DNA from: Desulfonatronovibrio hydrogenovorans DSM 9292
Lineage (GTDB): Bacteria > Desulfobacterota > Desulfovibrionia > Desulfovibrionales > Desulfonatronovibrionaceae
Reading direction: 5' to 3'
DNA: 64,000 bases
Assembly (NCBI RefSeq): GCF_000686525.1
Contig: NZ_JMKT01000008.1
Coordinates: forward strand, 673,158-737,157
Shown: in pieces, positions 35,827 through 46,586 of the stretch
How the letters are laid out: every line of letters begins with the position of its first letter
Position numbering within the stretch: position 1 is the stretch's first letter
Notes under the pieces: model-generated
What the model saw: the letters and a program-made list of their open reading frames with translations, nothing else
Told to the model about the DNA's origin: nothing
Database searches by the model: none
Made by a program: the position numbers and the translations under genes

Positions 35827-38174
35827 CAGAAGGTCTGCCTGAGAAGGTCTTCTTCTGAAGAGGTATCAGCTCCGGTACCGGTCTGTTCATCGGCCCGGAC
35901 GCTCATGCGGGTTGGTTCTGTGCCCTGGACAAAAGGGAGAAAATAACTGTCAGATGCATTTGAAGGGGCCAGCAGACCGGTGACCGGATCAATTCTGGCC
36001 ATGGTGATCCCAGGGGGCCTGGTGAAGTCCTGGACAGGATAGTCAGACTCCACCTGCTGTCTGTAATTGACCCAGATGGGTGAAGCTGCCCTGGCTCCGG
36101 TTTCGTACTTACCCATGGGAGTCAGCTGATCAAAGCCGACATAGACTCCGGTTATCAGGTACGGGGAGTAACCTATGTACCAGGCATCGTTCTGATCATT
36201 GGTGGTTCCGGTTTTACCGGCTACTGGCCGGTTCAGCACCCTGGCCCTCCAGCCGGTTCCATCCCGGACCACTTCCTGGAGCATATTGGTGATGATATAG
36301 GCATTTTCAGGGGAAGTGGCCTGAACAGGCTGGTCTTCATTAAGGTACAGCTCCTTGCCCCAGGAGTCAGAAACCCTGTTGATCAGGCGCAGGGGCATGT
36401 AGGAACCGTCTCTGGCAAAAGCCGAATAAGACTGGCAAAGATCCATGAGGCTGACCGGGACCGATCCCAGGCTTATGGACAGATCCCTGGGAAATTCCTG
36501 CTGAAAGCCGAAGTCCTTGAATCTGTTGATCATGTTGCCGATGCCGATGCGCTGGGCAACCCTTATGGTGACCAGGTTCCTTGATCTGACCAGAGCAGTG
36601 CGCAGCAGGGTTGGTCCGTGGAAAATGCCCTCAAAATTTTTGGGCCTCCAGGTGGTCATGGTCTGGTAGTCATCATAGACAATGGGTGCGTCCAGAACAA
36701 TTGAGGCCGGAGTGAAGCCGTTTTCCAGGGCCACGGAATAGACAAAAGGCTTGAAAGCCGATCCAGGCTGACGTCTGGCCTGGGTAGCCCGGTTGAAGTG
36801 GCTGCGGTTAAAGCTGTAGCCACCGGCCAGGGCCAGGACTTCCCCGGTTTGGGGATCAGCTGAAAGAATGGCTCCTTCCACAATGGGTTCCTGCTCCAGA
36901 GCCAGGGCCCAGCTGGATTCAGGGTCTTTTTTTTCAATCACTGATGCCCAGACAACATCGCCTGAACTCAAGATCCTGCGGGCATCCCTGACCGGCCTGA
37001 CCTCTTCCGGAGCCCTGGAAGGGTCAGGGGTCCTGGCCCAGGACATGGTGGAAACATTCAGTTCTCCCCTGAAGGGGCCGAACCGGACTTTAGCTCCGGA
37101 TTCCTGGACATCAGTGACCAGGACCCTGAGCCATTTGCCCGGCTCCATTTCTTCAGGGTCAACAACCATGGTCAGCAGAAAATCCTCCTGATTTTCAGGG
37201 GGAATGTTTTCAAGGGCTCCCTGCCAGCCTCTTCTCTTGGAGGATTCAATGAGGCCCTGCCTGAGAGCTGTCTGGGCCGCTTCAAGATGTTTCAGGTCAG
37301 CCCCGGTGGATACAATCAACCCGCCCTGGTAGACCTTTTCCTCACCGAACATGCGGATCAGCTGCCGTCTGACCTCTTCAAGATAATATGGTCCGATCTG
37401 CCACGAGGGATCAGCCATCCTTTGATAGTCAAGGGGTTCGGCCGCAGCCTCCTGGTACTCCTCCTCAGAGATCCATTGCAGGTCCCTCAGCCTGGACAGG
37501 ACATAGAGCTGCCTGTGCCTGGCACCCTGGGGATTGCGCCAGGGGTTGAGCCTGGAAGGGGCCTTGGGCAGGGCTGCAATAAGGGCTGACTCGGCAAGGG
37601 TCAGGTCTCTGGCGTTTTTGCCAAAGTAATCCCTGGCTGCGGCTTCAACTCCATAGGCTCCGGCACCGAGAAATATCTGGTTCAGATAGATGGTCAGGAT
37701 CTCGTCTTTGGTCAGGTGTTTTTCCAGTCTGTAAGCCAGGATGGCTTCCCTGATTTTTCTTGTATAGCTGCGTTCAGGTGAAAGGAGAAGGGACTTGATT
37801 ACCTGCTGGGTGATGGTGCTCCCTCCCTGGACGATTTCTCCGGCTTTGACATTTTGAATGGCTGCCCGGACAATGCCCATGAATTCAACACCTTCATGTT
37901 CGTAAAAGCCGGCATCCTCTGCAGCCAGAAAGGATTTGACAATCCAGGGAGACATTTCAGCCAGGGATATGAGAAACCGTTTCTCTTTGAAGAAATGTCC
38001 CAGGATTTCCCCGTCTCTGGTCAGAACCTTGGTGACCAGAGGAGGATTGTAATCAGTAATGTCTTTGTAGTCGGGCAGGTCCTGAGAGGCCCATTTGTAG
38101 ATTCCTATGCCTGCACCTGTCAGGGCAAGGGCCATCACGATCAGCAATATGGAAAGAATTTTTATGAATTTCAT
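35826..38174 (-). CDS. mrcA: Class A penicillin-binding protein 1A
   Basis: 782 residues. A membrane anchor (residues 5-27), a GT51 glycosyltransferase (AAEDAGFYEHEGVEFMGIVR, GGSTITQQVIKSLLLSPERS, YLNQIFLGAGAYGVEAAA), then a transpeptidase: SxxK in RRQPGSAFKPFVYS, a Ser motif in LCQSYSAFARDG, and KTGTT in VAGKTGTTNDQNDAWYIG. An OB-like insert lies between. It polymerises and crosslinks peptidoglycan in the periplasm. It is preceded by the YkgJ-type gene and sits in the carB operon run. Confidence 0.96.
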   Translation of the reverse strand: MKFIKILSILLIVMALALTGAGIGIYKWASQDLPDYKDITDYNPPLVTKVLTRDGEILGHFFKEKRFLISLAEMSPWIVKSFLAAEDAGFYEHEGVEFMGIVRAAIQNVKAGEIVQGGSTITQQVIKSLLLSPERSYTRKIREAILAYRLEKHLTKDEILTIYLNQIFLGAGAYGVEAAARDYFGKNARDLTLAESALIAALPKAPSRLNPWRNPQGARHRQLYVLSRLRDLQWISEEEYQEAAAEPLDYQRMADPSWQIGPYYLEEVRRQLIRMFGEEKVYQGGLIVSTGADLKHLEAAQTALRQGLIESSKRRGWQGALENIPPENQEDFLLTMVVDPEEMEPGKWLRVLVTDVQESGAKVRFGPFRGELNVSTMSWARTPDPSRAPEEVRPVRDARRILSSGDVVWASVIEKKDPESSWALALEQEPIVEGAILSADPQTGEVLALAGGYSFNRSHFNRATQARRQPGSAFKPFVYSVALENGFTPASIVLDAPIVYDDYQTMTTWRPKNFEGIFHGPTLLRTALVRSRNLVTIRVAQRIGIGNMINRFKDFGFQQEFPRDLSISLGSVPVSLMDLCQSYSAFARDGSYMPLRLINRVSDSWGKELYLNEDQPVQATSPENAYIITNMLQEVVRDGTGWRARVLNRPVAGKTGTTNDQNDAWYIGYSPYLITGVYVGFDQLTPMGKYETGARAASPIWVNYRQQVESDYPVQDFTRPPGITMARIDPVTGLLAPSNASDSYFLPFVQGTEPTRMSVRADEQTGTGADTSSEEDLLRQTF

Positions 38175-38208
38175 GGCAACTGGATCCCGGTAGGGGAGAT
38201 ATCGATCA

Positions 38209-38727
38209 TTATTTTGATGTTAGGTCATCAAGCAATGTGTTGAAAGTTTTCTGGAGCTTCTCAGGAGACACCCCAAAAAGCCTGACCAGTCCTTGAACGG
38301 ACTTTTCCCTGTCCTGGGCCAGACAGAGTCGATCTTTTATATAAGTGAGCTTCTGATGCTGAAACCAGAACGGATAAAGCCGACAATAGGCGGGCCGAAT
38401 TTCTGCAGGAAGTACACATCCGTCTTTGCCCAGCAGCACACAGGAACCCTCTGTATTAGTTTTGAGTCGGCTGTGAAAATTGTCAAGGGCGAAGACCTGG
38501 TAAACTTCTTTTCGGGACAGCGGAATCAATCTGGTCATTCTGGATATGAAATCCGGATTATTTTTTTCATCTACACTAAAGTGATCTGACTGTAAATAAC
38601 TGCTTATCAGAGTTTTATCAGACCCTGAAAGGGGAAAACAGAATTTTTCCATGCCCGGACTCAGGCGGCAGCAGGTGGGATTGACCCTGCTGCATTGGAG
38701 GCAGATATAGTCATCACTGGTCGGCAT
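38209..38727 (-). CDS. YkgJ-like cysteine-cluster protein
   Basis: 172 residues. The Cys pattern CLQCSRVNPTCC near the start and CVLLGKDGCVLPAEIRPAYCRLYPFWF (in parts) is typical of the YkgJ/UPF0153 family, thought to bind a zinc ion or FeS cluster. The start ATG 38727 is inferred from the family N-terminus (TSDDYICLQCSRV); it overlaps the end of kdsD by 14 bases. The function is unknown; the coupling with kdsD suggests an envelope-related role but is weak evidence. Confidence 0.78.
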   Translation of the reverse strand: MPTSDDYICLQCSRVNPTCCRLSPGMEKFCFPLSGSDKTLISSYLQSDHFSVDEKNNPDFISRMTRLIPLSRKEVYQVFALDNFHSRLKTNTEGSCVLLGKDGCVLPAEIRPAYCRLYPFWFQHQKLTYIKDRLCLAQDREKSVQGLVRLFGVSPEKLQKTFNTLLDDLTSK

Positions 38728-39712
38728 TGTTGGAAAACTTGTATTTGCCTTTGCCCAAAAGGTCATGCAGGTGGATAAGCCCCAGGATTTTTTGGGAATC
38801 GTCAATAATGGGCAGAACAGTCACGGCATTCTCTTCCATAATATCCAGGACCGCCCCGGCTGAGGCCCCTGGATTCACCTTGAGCGGGTTTGGAATCATG
38901 TAGTCCCTGGCCGGATCCTGAAGGTCAAATTTTTTCCCGCAAACCATCCTGCGTACGTCGCCATCAGTGATTATTCCAGCCAGCCTGCGACTGGAATCTG
39001 TCAGAAACACCACTCCAAATCCTCCCTGGTTGAGGACGATCAGGGCCTTTTCAAGGCTTGCTCCAGCATCAGCCAAGGGCAGGTGCCGGGTATGCATCAG
39101 TTCCAGGATGTTCATTTTGAGCCTCTGGCCCAGGACCCCCCCGGGATGGTATTTTTTAAAGTCCTTTTGCTTAAAATGTTTGCACTCCATGAGGCAGACG
39201 GCCAGGGCATCGCCCACAGCCAGGGCCGCTGTGGTACTGGCGGTGGGAGCAAGCCCCAGAGTGCAGGCTTCCCGGGGTACCCTGACCTTAAGGACTAGGT
39301 CTGACAATTTGGCCATGGTGGAGTCAGGATTGGAGGTCATAACGATTATTTTCAGGCCCAGCGCACTGAGGCTGGGGATTATGGCGTTTAATTCGTCAGT
39401 TTCACCACTGTTGGATATGGCCAGGACCAGGTCATCCCTGGTCAGCATGCCCATGTCGCCATGGGCGCCTTCCACAGGATGCAGAAAAAATGCAGGTGAG
39501 CCGGTGCTGCTCAGGGTGGCTGCAATTTTCCGGCTGATGAGGCCTGATTTTCCAATGCCGGTTATGACGATTCTCCCCTTGCACCCGGCCATTGCCTCAA
39601 CAGCCAGATCAAAGCTCAGTCCCAGGTCATTCTTTACAGCCTGGATCCCTTCAATTTCAATATCCAGGACTCTTCGGGCCACTTCCAGCCAGCTGTCTCG
39701 AGATCTGGTCAT
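38714..39712 (-). CDS. kdsD: Arabinose-5-phosphate isomerase
   Basis: 332 residues. An SIS domain (KGRIVITGIGKSGLISRKIA, PVEGAHGDMGMLTRDDLVLA, ISNSGETDEL) is followed by two CBS domains (about 205-260 and 270-330). The layout is that of KdsD/KpsF, which turns ribulose 5-phosphate to arabinose 5-phosphate for KDO, the inner-core sugar of LPS. The start ATG 39712 is chosen by homology (TRSRDSWLEVARRVLDIE); the open frame runs on upstream inside purF. It starts just before the purF stop. Confidence 0.93.
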   Translation of the reverse strand: MTRSRDSWLEVARRVLDIEIEGIQAVKNDLGLSFDLAVEAMAGCKGRIVITGIGKSGLISRKIAATLSSTGSPAFFLHPVEGAHGDMGMLTRDDLVLAISNSGETDELNAIIPSLSALGLKIIVMTSNPDSTMAKLSDLVLKVRVPREACTLGLAPTASTTAALAVGDALAVCLMECKHFKQKDFKKYHPGGVLGQRLKMNILELMHTRHLPLADAGASLEKALIVLNQGGFGVVFLTDSSRRLAGIITDGDVRRMVCGKKFDLQDPARDYMIPNPLKVNPGASAGAVLDIMEENAVTVLPIIDDSQKILGLIHLHDLLGKGKYKFSNNADQ

Positions 39713-39713
39713 T

Positions 39714-41099
39714 TTACCATTCAAAGCAGAGTTTGTTGCAGTTGGGGCTGTAGGGAACCGGGTAGTCCTCGTTAAAGCAGGCCAGACAGAAGCCCTGGCC
39801 ATTGTCAATGGAGGCCATGAGGCCCTCAATGGACAGATAATGCAGGGAATCCAGGCCGATATACCTGGCAATATCCTCTACGCTGTGGTTGGCTGCTATG
39901 AGTTCACCCTTGGAGGAAAAGTCAATTCCGTAAAAACAAGGATATCTGATGGGCGGGCAGCTTACCCGCATATGAATTTCTCTTGCCCCCAGCTCCCTGA
40001 GTTTCTTGACCCTGGTTTTGATGGTGGTTCCACGGACAATGGAATCCTCCACTATTAGCAGCCTGCGGTTCCTGATCATGCTCTTGGCCGGGTTGAGCTT
40101 AACCCGGACTCCAAAATCCCTCATGTCCTGGGTGGGCTGGATAAAGGTCCGGCCGACATAGTGGTTTCTGATCATGGCCATTTCAAAGGGCAGTCCGGAC
40201 TCCTGGGCATATCCCACACCGGCATACATGCCCGAGTCTGGAAAGGGCATGACAAAGTCAGCTTCAACTGGGGCTTCCCTGGCCAGGACCATGCCCATCC
40301 TTTTTCTGGCCTGGTAAACTTCCTGGTTGAAGACCATGGAGTCGGGTCTGGCAAAATATATCAGTTCAAAGGCGCAGGCAGAAACCCGGCTGGGTTCGGC
40401 AAATCTTGAACTGTAAAGTTTGCCTTTGTCGATGGTGATCATTTCGCCCGGTTCCACACATCGTAAAAATTCAGCTTCCAGCAGGTCAAAGGCACAGGTT
40501 TCCGAGGCAAAGACATAGGAATCTCCAACCCGGCCGATGGACAGGGGGCGAAATCCGTGGGGGTCGCGGATGGCTATGAGCTTGTCATTGGCCAGTATGA
40601 GCAGACTGTAGGCCCCTTTGATTCTGGACATGGCCTTGATCAGGGCCTCCTCAAAGCTGTTGCCATTCATGTGTCTGGCAATAAGATGGACAATTATTTC
40701 GCTGTCCATGGTGGTCTGAAATATGGCCCCCTGTTCTTCAAGCTCCCGGCGCAGTTCATACGTGTTGACCAGATTACCGTTATGGCCGATGGCAATGGAC
40801 ATGTCCTTGAACCGGACCAGGAACGGCTGGGCATTGCGGATCAGTGAGGCTCCTGTGGTGGAATATCTGATGTGCCCCATGGAAATGTCGCCCTTGAGCT
40901 GATGTCCCAGATGATGTTCACTGAACACATCGGCCACCAGGCCCATTCCTTTCTGCTCCCTGATTTTCCGGCCATCCCAGGTCACGATTCCAGCGCTCTC
41001 CTGTCCCCGGTGCTGAAGAGCGTAAAGGCCGAAGTAGGCCATTCTGGCTGCTTCAGGGTGACCGTAAATACCGAATAGACCGCAGTACTCTTTTTTCAT
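39714..41099 (-). CDS. purF: Amidophosphoribosyltransferase
   Basis: 461 residues. After a 5-residue lead the nucleophile Cys6 starts the glutaminase domain ([33 protein letters not shown]), and the phosphoribosyl part has the PRPP loop [12 protein letters not shown] near 350 and C-terminal [10 protein letters not shown]. It makes 5-phosphoribosylamine, the first step of purine synthesis. Start overlaps the carB stop by four bases (ATGA). Confidence 0.95.
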   Translation of the reverse strand: MKKEYCGLFGIYGHPEAARMAYFGLYALQHRGQESAGIVTWDGRKIREQKGMGLVADVFSEHHLGHQLKGDISMGHIRYSTTGASLIRNAQPFLVRFKDMSIAIGHNGNLVNTYELRRELEEQGAIFQTTMDSEIIVHLIARHMNGNSFEEALIKAMSRIKGAYSLLILANDKLIAIRDPHGFRPLSIGRVGDSYVFASETCAFDLLEAEFLRCVEPGEMITIDKGKLYSSRFAEPSRVSACAFELIYFARPDSMVFNQEVYQARKRMGMVLAREAPVEADFVMPFPDSGMYAGVGYAQESGLPFEMAMIRNHYVGRTFIQPTQDMRDFGVRVKLNPAKSMIRNRRLLIVEDSIVRGTTIKTRVKKLRELGAREIHMRVSCPPIRYPCFYGIDFSSKGELIAANHSVEDIARYIGLDSLHYLSIEGLMASIDNGQGFCLACFNEDYPVPYSPNCNKLCFEW

Positions 41100-44000
41100 T
41101 TTTTATCTGCCTGGTTGGATAGGTAATATTCCTGAAGACTTTTGACCTTCAGGCCAAGGTTGGTTTTTTCCTTGATGGCCAGGGCCAGGGCCTTGGCTGC
41201 TGAGACGGTTGTTGTGTAAGGAATTCTATACAGAACAGCGGCCTGGCGCAGAGAGGATGAGTCACTGACTGTTCTTTTTCCTGAGGAGGTGTTGATGACC
41301 AGGTTGATTTCTTTGTTCTTGATCTGATCCAGGACATTGGGGCGGCCTTCAAAGACCTTGTTGACCACCCTGGCCTTGATCCCGTTTTGCTCCAGAAAAG
41401 AGGCCGTACCCCTGGTGGCAATGATGTCGAAACCGAGTTCAATGAATGTTTCTGCCGGCTTCAGACAATGGGGCTTGTCATAGTCATTGACTGAAATAAA
41501 TACGCAGCCCTTGTCCGGCAGCATCTGCCCGGCCCCCATCTGGCTTTTCATAAATGCCAGCCCCAGGTTGTCGTCGATGCCCATGACTTCGCCGGTGGAG
41601 CGCATTTCAGGTCCCAGAAGCACATCCACCCCAGGATACCGGTTAAAGGGCAGGACAGCCTCTTTGACCGAATAGTAGCCGGTCTTGGCCATGGACCAGG
41701 GGTCAAGATTTCTGATTTTTTCACCCATCATCACCCTGGTGGCCAGCTTGGCCAGGGGCACTCCGGTGGCCTTGCTCACAAAGGGTGAAGTCCTGGATGC
41801 CCTGGGATTCACTTCCAGAATATAGACCTGACCGTCCTTGACAGCGAATTGGATGTTCAGCAGACCCACAACATTGAGTTCCCGGGCCAGCTGCTCAGTC
41901 TGACTTTTAATTTCTTCAACAATGGCCTGGTCAATGGTGTGGGGAGGCAGGACACAGGCTGAGTCACCCGAATGAACCCCGGCTTCCTCAATATGTTCCA
42001 TTATCCCGGCGACATAAGTGTCCTGTCCGTCACTCAGGGCGTCAACGTCGATCTCAATGGCGTGTTCCAGGAATTTGTCGATGAGGATGGGATGGTCTGG
42101 GGATGCCAGTACAGTCTGTTTGAAGTAAGACCGGAGCTGGTCTTCGTCGTAGACGATTTCCATGGCCCGTCCTCCCAGGACATAGGATGGTCTTACTACC
42201 ACCGGATAGCCGATTTCCCCGGCCACAGCTGTGGCTCCTTCCAGTGACCTGGCCGTGCCGTTGGCCGGCTGCAGCAGCCCCAGCTTGTTTATCAGAGCCT
42301 GAAACCGTTCCCTGTCTTCGGCCCGGTCAATGCTGTCCGGTGAAGTGCCAAGAATGGGGACTCCAGCCTTCATCAAGGGAACAGCCAGATTCAGGGGGGT
42401 CTGGCCGCCGAACTGGACTATGACACCGTCCGGCCTTTCAAAATCAATGATGTTCATGACATCTTCAAAGGTAAGGGGCTCAAAGTACAGGAAGTCCGAG
42501 GTGTCGTAGTCCGTACTGACGGTTTCAGGATTGGAGTTGACCATGATGGACTGGATTCCCATTTCCTTGAGGGAATATGCAGCATGAACACAGCAATAGT
42601 CGAACTCAATTCCCTGACCGATGCGGTTGGGGCCACCGCCGAGGATCATTACTTTTCTGGCCCTGGACGGGATAAGTTCCTTGCCTGATTCATATGTGGA
42701 GTAGAAATAAGGAGTATAGGCCTCAAATTCGCCGGCACAGGTATCAACAAGATAGTAGGTTGGGGCAATACCCATTTTTTTCCGGGTATCCCGGATTTCC
42801 TGCTCGGTCTTATTCCATATCAGGGCCAGTTGTTTGTCTGAAAAGCCAAGCTTTTTGGCTTCAGCCAAAAGGACGGACAGCTCAGGATTGTCCGGGCTCA
42901 GGGATTGGCTGGAGTTGAACTCCAGAAGTTTTCCTTCAAAGGAGACCAGCTCAATGAACTGACGGATAAACCATGGATCTATGGCGGTAAGTTCATAGAT
43001 TTCATTACTGGTCAGGCCGGACAGGATGGCCTGGCGCAAGGCATAGATGCGCTGGGAGTTAGGCACCCTCAGGGCTGCCCTGATGTCCTCGGCCGGAGGC
43101 AGGTCTTCGTTGAAACTGGAAGCCAGGCCCAGGTTGCCGGTTTCCAGGGATCTAAGGCCCTTTTGCATGGCTTCCTTAAAGGTCCGGCCAATGGCCATGG
43201 TTTCGCCGACACTCTTCATGGAAGTGCCAAGGATGTCTTTGGCACCGTAAAATTTTTCAAAGGTGAATCGGGGTATTTTGACTACGCAATAATCAATGGT
43301 GGGCTCAAAGGAGGCCATGGTTTCCCTGGTAATGTCATTGGGTATTTCATCCAGAGTGTAGCCCACGGCCAGTTTGGCTGCAATCTTTGCAATGGGAAAG
43401 CCTGTGGCTTTGGAGGCCAGGGCTGATGATCTGGAAACTCTGGGGTTCATTTCAATGACCACCATTTCGCCGTTTTCAGGGTTAAGGGCGAACTGAACAT
43501 TGGAACCTCCGGTTTCAACCCCGATTTCCCGCATGATGTCCAGAGAAGCATTGCGCATGAGCTGATATTCCCGGTCAGTCAGGGTCTGGGCCGGGGCCAC
43601 AGTGATGGAGTCGCCGGTGTGAACGCCCATGGGGTCAAGGTTCTCTATGGGGCAGATTATTACGCAGTTGTCGTTTTTATCCCGCATGACTTCCAGTTCG
43701 AATTCCTTCCAGCCAAGGACCGATTCTTCAAGCATGATTTCACTGGTCAGGCTGGCTGACAGCCCCTGAGAAGAGATTTCTTCCAGATCTTCCATGTTGT
43801 AGGCGATTCCGCCCCCGGTTCCTCCAAGGGTGTAGGCTGGTCGGATAATAATGGGAAAGGGAAAGGATTTGCCCAGTTCCCTGACCTGGTCCATGCTCCT
43901 GGCGATTTCGCTTTTAGGGACTTTAAGTCCGATATTGGCCATGGCCTGACGAAACTGCTGTCTGGACTCAGCCTTCTGAATAGCAGGCAGTGAAGCACCG

Positions 44001-44347
44001 ATCAGCTCAACATTGTATTTATCAAGGGTTCCGTTTTCAGCCAGGGCCACGGCCGTATTAAGGCCGGTCTGTCCGCCCAGGGTGGGCAGGAGAGCGTCAG
44101 GTCTTTCTCTGGCGATTATTTTGGCCACTGTTTCAGGTTCAATGGGCTCAATATAGGTTTTGTCGGCCAGTTCCGGGTCAGTCATGATGGTGGCAGGATT
44201 GGAGTTGACCAAAACCACTTCATAGCCTTCTTCTTTCAGGGCCTTGAGGGCCTGGGTGCCTGAGTAATCGAATTCGCAGGCCTGGCCGATGACAATGGGT
44301 CCGGAGCCGATGAGCATGATTTTCTTAATGTCTTCTCTTTTGGGCAT
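41096..44347 (-). CDS. carB: Carbamoyl-phosphate synthase large subunit
   Basis: 1083 residues. Two ATP-grasp halves (first: [40 protein letters not shown]; second: [40 protein letters not shown]) and a C-terminal MGS-like allosteric domain ([39 protein letters not shown]). It makes carbamoyl phosphate for pyrimidines and arginine with CarA, which is not in the window. carB begins the run carB-purF-kdsD and has a leader region of about 420 bases upstream shared with divergent nadE. Confidence 0.97.
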   Translation of the reverse strand: MPKREDIKKIMLIGSGPIVIGQACEFDYSGTQALKALKEEGYEVVLVNSNPATIMTDPELADKTYIEPIEPETVAKIIARERPDALLPTLGGQTGLNTAVALAENGTLDKYNVELIGASLPAIQKAESRQQFRQAMANIGLKVPKSEIARSMDQVRELGKSFPFPIIIRPAYTLGGTGGGIAYNMEDLEEISSQGLSASLTSEIMLEESVLGWKEFELEVMRDKNDNCVIICPIENLDPMGVHTGDSITVAPAQTLTDREYQLMRNASLDIMREIGVETGGSNVQFALNPENGEMVVIEMNPRVSRSSALASKATGFPIAKIAAKLAVGYTLDEIPNDITRETMASFEPTIDYCVVKIPRFTFEKFYGAKDILGTSMKSVGETMAIGRTFKEAMQKGLRSLETGNLGLASSFNEDLPPAEDIRAALRVPNSQRIYALRQAILSGLTSNEIYELTAIDPWFIRQFIELVSFEGKLLEFNSSQSLSPDNPELSVLLAEAKKLGFSDKQLALIWNKTEQEIRDTRKKMGIAPTYYLVDTCAGEFEAYTPYFYSTYESGKELIPSRARKVMILGGGPNRIGQGIEFDYCCVHAAYSLKEMGIQSIMVNSNPETVSTDYDTSDFLYFEPLTFEDVMNIIDFERPDGVIVQFGGQTPLNLAVPLMKAGVPILGTSPDSIDRAEDRERFQALINKLGLLQPANGTARSLEGATAVAGEIGYPVVVRPSYVLGGRAMEIVYDEDQLRSYFKQTVLASPDHPILIDKFLEHAIEIDVDALSDGQDTYVAGIMEHIEEAGVHSGDSACVLPPHTIDQAIVEEIKSQTEQLARELNVVGLLNIQFAVKDGQVYILEVNPRASRTSPFVSKATGVPLAKLATRVMMGEKIRNLDPWSMAKTGYYSVKEAVLPFNRYPGVDVLLGPEMRSTGEVMGIDDNLGLAFMKSQMGAGQMLPDKGCVFISVNDYDKPHCLKPAETFIELGFDIIATRGTASFLEQNGIKARVVNKVFEGRPNVLDQIKNKEINLVINTSSGKRTVSDSSSLRQAAVLYRIPYTTTVSAAKALALAIKEKTNLGLKVKSLQEYYLSNQADKK

Positions 44348-44769
44348 AGTAGTTGGGTGTGTTAGGGGTTTTCAGTTGCAGGATCTTAAGTCTGCACTTG
44401 GGAAAAAAAGTGCATTGTCCAGATGTGAAATTTAAGTTGTTTACTTGTAATAGCTCATGAGGTCAATATGAATAAAGGGCTGGATTTCGGCTGTTCATGC
44501 AGGCCTGGTGATGTTTTTCTGATAATGTTCAGCCAGTTGGGCAAGGCCCTGGAGGATGGCAGAAGATTGGACAGCAGCCCGAAACATGCATATTGCCCAG
44601 GTATCTATTTTGGATTACTCTTTTTCGGCTGCTAGCCATTCAAGGGACATGCTTTGCTTTCTGGCTGTTTTGGGCTGACTATGCAACAAAATTGTAATTT
44701 TCAGCCCTTGGAACGGAAGGTTTTTTTACAATATTGTATCAATGATCAGCCCAAGCTAAAGAGATTATT
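44348..44769. promoter_or_regulatory. Divergent intergenic region between carB and nadE
   Basis: A 422-base gap without a supported gene. On the minus strand TTGACC (complement of 44461-44466), 17 bases, TAAACA (complement of 44438-44443) is a fair carB promoter. A TGCACTT/AAGTGCA hairpin lies near 44393-44414. GGGCTGA and TCAGCCC (44674-44706) form a stem around an A/T-rich loop, and the perfect palindrome TACAATATTGTA (44727-44738) stands 31 bases before the nadE ATG, where an operator could sit. No known riboswitch was recognised. Confidence 0.4.
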
Positions 44770-46419
44770 ATGCGTCTGGCACTTTTGCAATTGAATTTTA
44801 CAATCTGCGACCTCAAAGGCAACTCAGACCGGATTATCAAGGCTGCGGAAAGGGCTTTTGGTCAGGGAGCGGACATCTGCATCACGCCGGAACTGGCTGT
44901 TTGCGGATATCCACCCAGGGACCTGCTTTTCAGCCAGAGTTTTGTTGCCGGATGTCTGGAGGCTGTGGAGGAGGTGGCTGGAGGGGTTGCAGACCTGGGG
45001 CCTGTTCTGGTGGGTACTCCTTTCCCAGGTAAGGGTGGTGTGCTGCACAACGGGGCATGCCTGGTAATGAATGGAAAGCCGGTCAGGTATTTTGGCAAGA
45101 CCCTGCTTCCGAATTACGATGTTTTTGACGAACAGCGCTACTTTGGATCCTTTAAGGAGCCTGAGGTCTTTGAATTCAAGGGCCGTACCATCGGGGTGAG
45201 CGTGTGCGAGGACATCTGGAATGACAAGGATTTCTGGGAAGTACGCAGGTATGGCCAGGATCCTGTGGAAGTGCTGGTGGATAAAGGGGCAGAGATCATT
45301 GTTAATCTGTCTGCATCGCCATTTTCTCTGGGCAAGCAGAAGATCAGGTCAGCCATGCTTGCTTCCCTGGCAGCCAAGTATGGCCTGCCTGTATTGTTCT
45401 GTAACCAGGTGGGGGGCAATGACGACCTGATCTTTGCCGGTCGGAGCATGGCCGTGGATGAAAAGGGGGCTCTCCTGGCATCTGGCAGAGAGTTTAAAGA
45501 AGATATGGTCATCGTGGACTTGAGAAACAGGGGGAGCAACCAGGTTCGGACCCATGACCTCAGCCGGGAATCTGAAGCCTGGAACGGCCTGGTCCTGGGT
45601 CTTGGGGATTATGTGCGCAAGTGCGGGTTCAGGGAGGTTGTTCTGGGGCTTTCAGGGGGCATAGACTCGGCCCTGGTGGCTGCTGCAGCAGCCAGAGCCC
45701 TGGGTCCCCAAAGGGTGACCGGAGTGCTCATGCCTTCTCCCTATTCCAGCCGGGGCAGCATTGATGACTCCCTGGAGCTGGCCGGGAATCTGGGCATCAA
45801 GACCAGGACCATCCCCATTCATGAACTGATGGAGTCCTATGACAGGGCTTTGGCACCTTGTTTTGCAGGCCTGGAAAAGGATGTGACCGAGGAGAATATC
45901 CAGGCCAGAATCAGGGGGAATCTGCTCATGGCCCTGTCCAACAAACTGGGAGCCCTGGTCCTGGCTACTGGAAACAAGTCCGAGCTGGCTGTGGGATACA
46001 GCACCATATATGGGGACATGGCCGGTGGGCTGGCACCCATTTCTGATGTTCCCAAGACCCTGGTCTATGCCATAGCCCGCTGGCTCAACACTGGAAAGAG
46101 GCCTGTGATACCTTTGCAGATTCTGACTAAACCGCCGTCGGCAGAGCTCCGGCCGAATCAGAAAGATCAGGATACTCTGCCTGATTATGAAATTCTGGAC
46201 CAGATCCTGCATTTTCATATCCAGAACTTTTTTGGTGTCCGGGAGATCCAGGCCAGAGGGTTTGAACCTGAACTTGTGGATCGGGTTCTGAAAATGGTTT
46301 CCAGGGCTGAATTCAAGCGCAGGCAGTGTCCTCCCGGCTTGAAGATTACTGACACGGCATTTGGCACGGGATGGCGGATGCCCCTGGCAGCCAGGTGCTC
46401 GTTTGTTACAAAAAAGTGA
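44770..46419 (+). CDS. nadE: NAD+ synthetase, glutamine-hydrolysing
   Basis: 549 residues in two domains. N-terminal nitrilase-like amidase: catalytic Glu in TPELAVCGYPPRDLL near 40, Lys in FGKTLLPNYDVFDEQRYF near 108-125, Cys in GVSVCEDIWNDKDFW near 145. C-terminal NAD synthetase: LGLSGGIDSALVAAAAARAL near 293-312 (PP-loop SGGxDS), TGNKSELAVGYSTIYGD near 400. The amidase supplies ammonia through a tunnel to amidate deamido-NAD. Complete and well within family length. Confidence 0.96.
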   Translation: MRLALLQLNFTICDLKGNSDRIIKAAERAFGQGADICITPELAVCGYPPRDLLFSQSFVAGCLEAVEEVAGGVADLGPVLVGTPFPGKGGVLHNGACLVMNGKPVRYFGKTLLPNYDVFDEQRYFGSFKEPEVFEFKGRTIGVSVCEDIWNDKDFWEVRRYGQDPVEVLVDKGAEIIVNLSASPFSLGKQKIRSAMLASLAAKYGLPVLFCNQVGGNDDLIFAGRSMAVDEKGALLASGREFKEDMVIVDLRNRGSNQVRTHDLSRESEAWNGLVLGLGDYVRKCGFREVVLGLSGGIDSALVAAAAARALGPQRVTGVLMPSPYSSRGSIDDSLELAGNLGIKTRTIPIHELMESYDRALAPCFAGLEKDVTEENIQARIRGNLLMALSNKLGALVLATGNKSELAVGYSTIYGDMAGGLAPISDVPKTLVYAIARWLNTGKRPVIPLQILTKPPSAELRPNQKDQDTLPDYEILDQILHFHIQNFFGVREIQARGFEPELVDRVLKMVSRAEFKRRQCPPGLKITDTAFGTGWRMPLAARCSFVTKK

Positions 46420-46586
46420 TTTTCTTTGTAAGAGCTATGCCTGGCATTGAGCATTAAAATGCTGCTCATTTCCGGGCAGGGGGCGCCTGAGTCAACCAGG
46501 GGCCCAGAGCATGACCTGACAGGATGATCCTGGTTACAGATCAGTAGAAATTTTCACTATTAAAACTTTACAGAGGGCAAATAATC

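Noticed and set aside
38967..40058. 363-codon plus-strand frame across kdsD and purF
   Set aside because: Shadow of two well-supported genes; composition and lack of any family feature.
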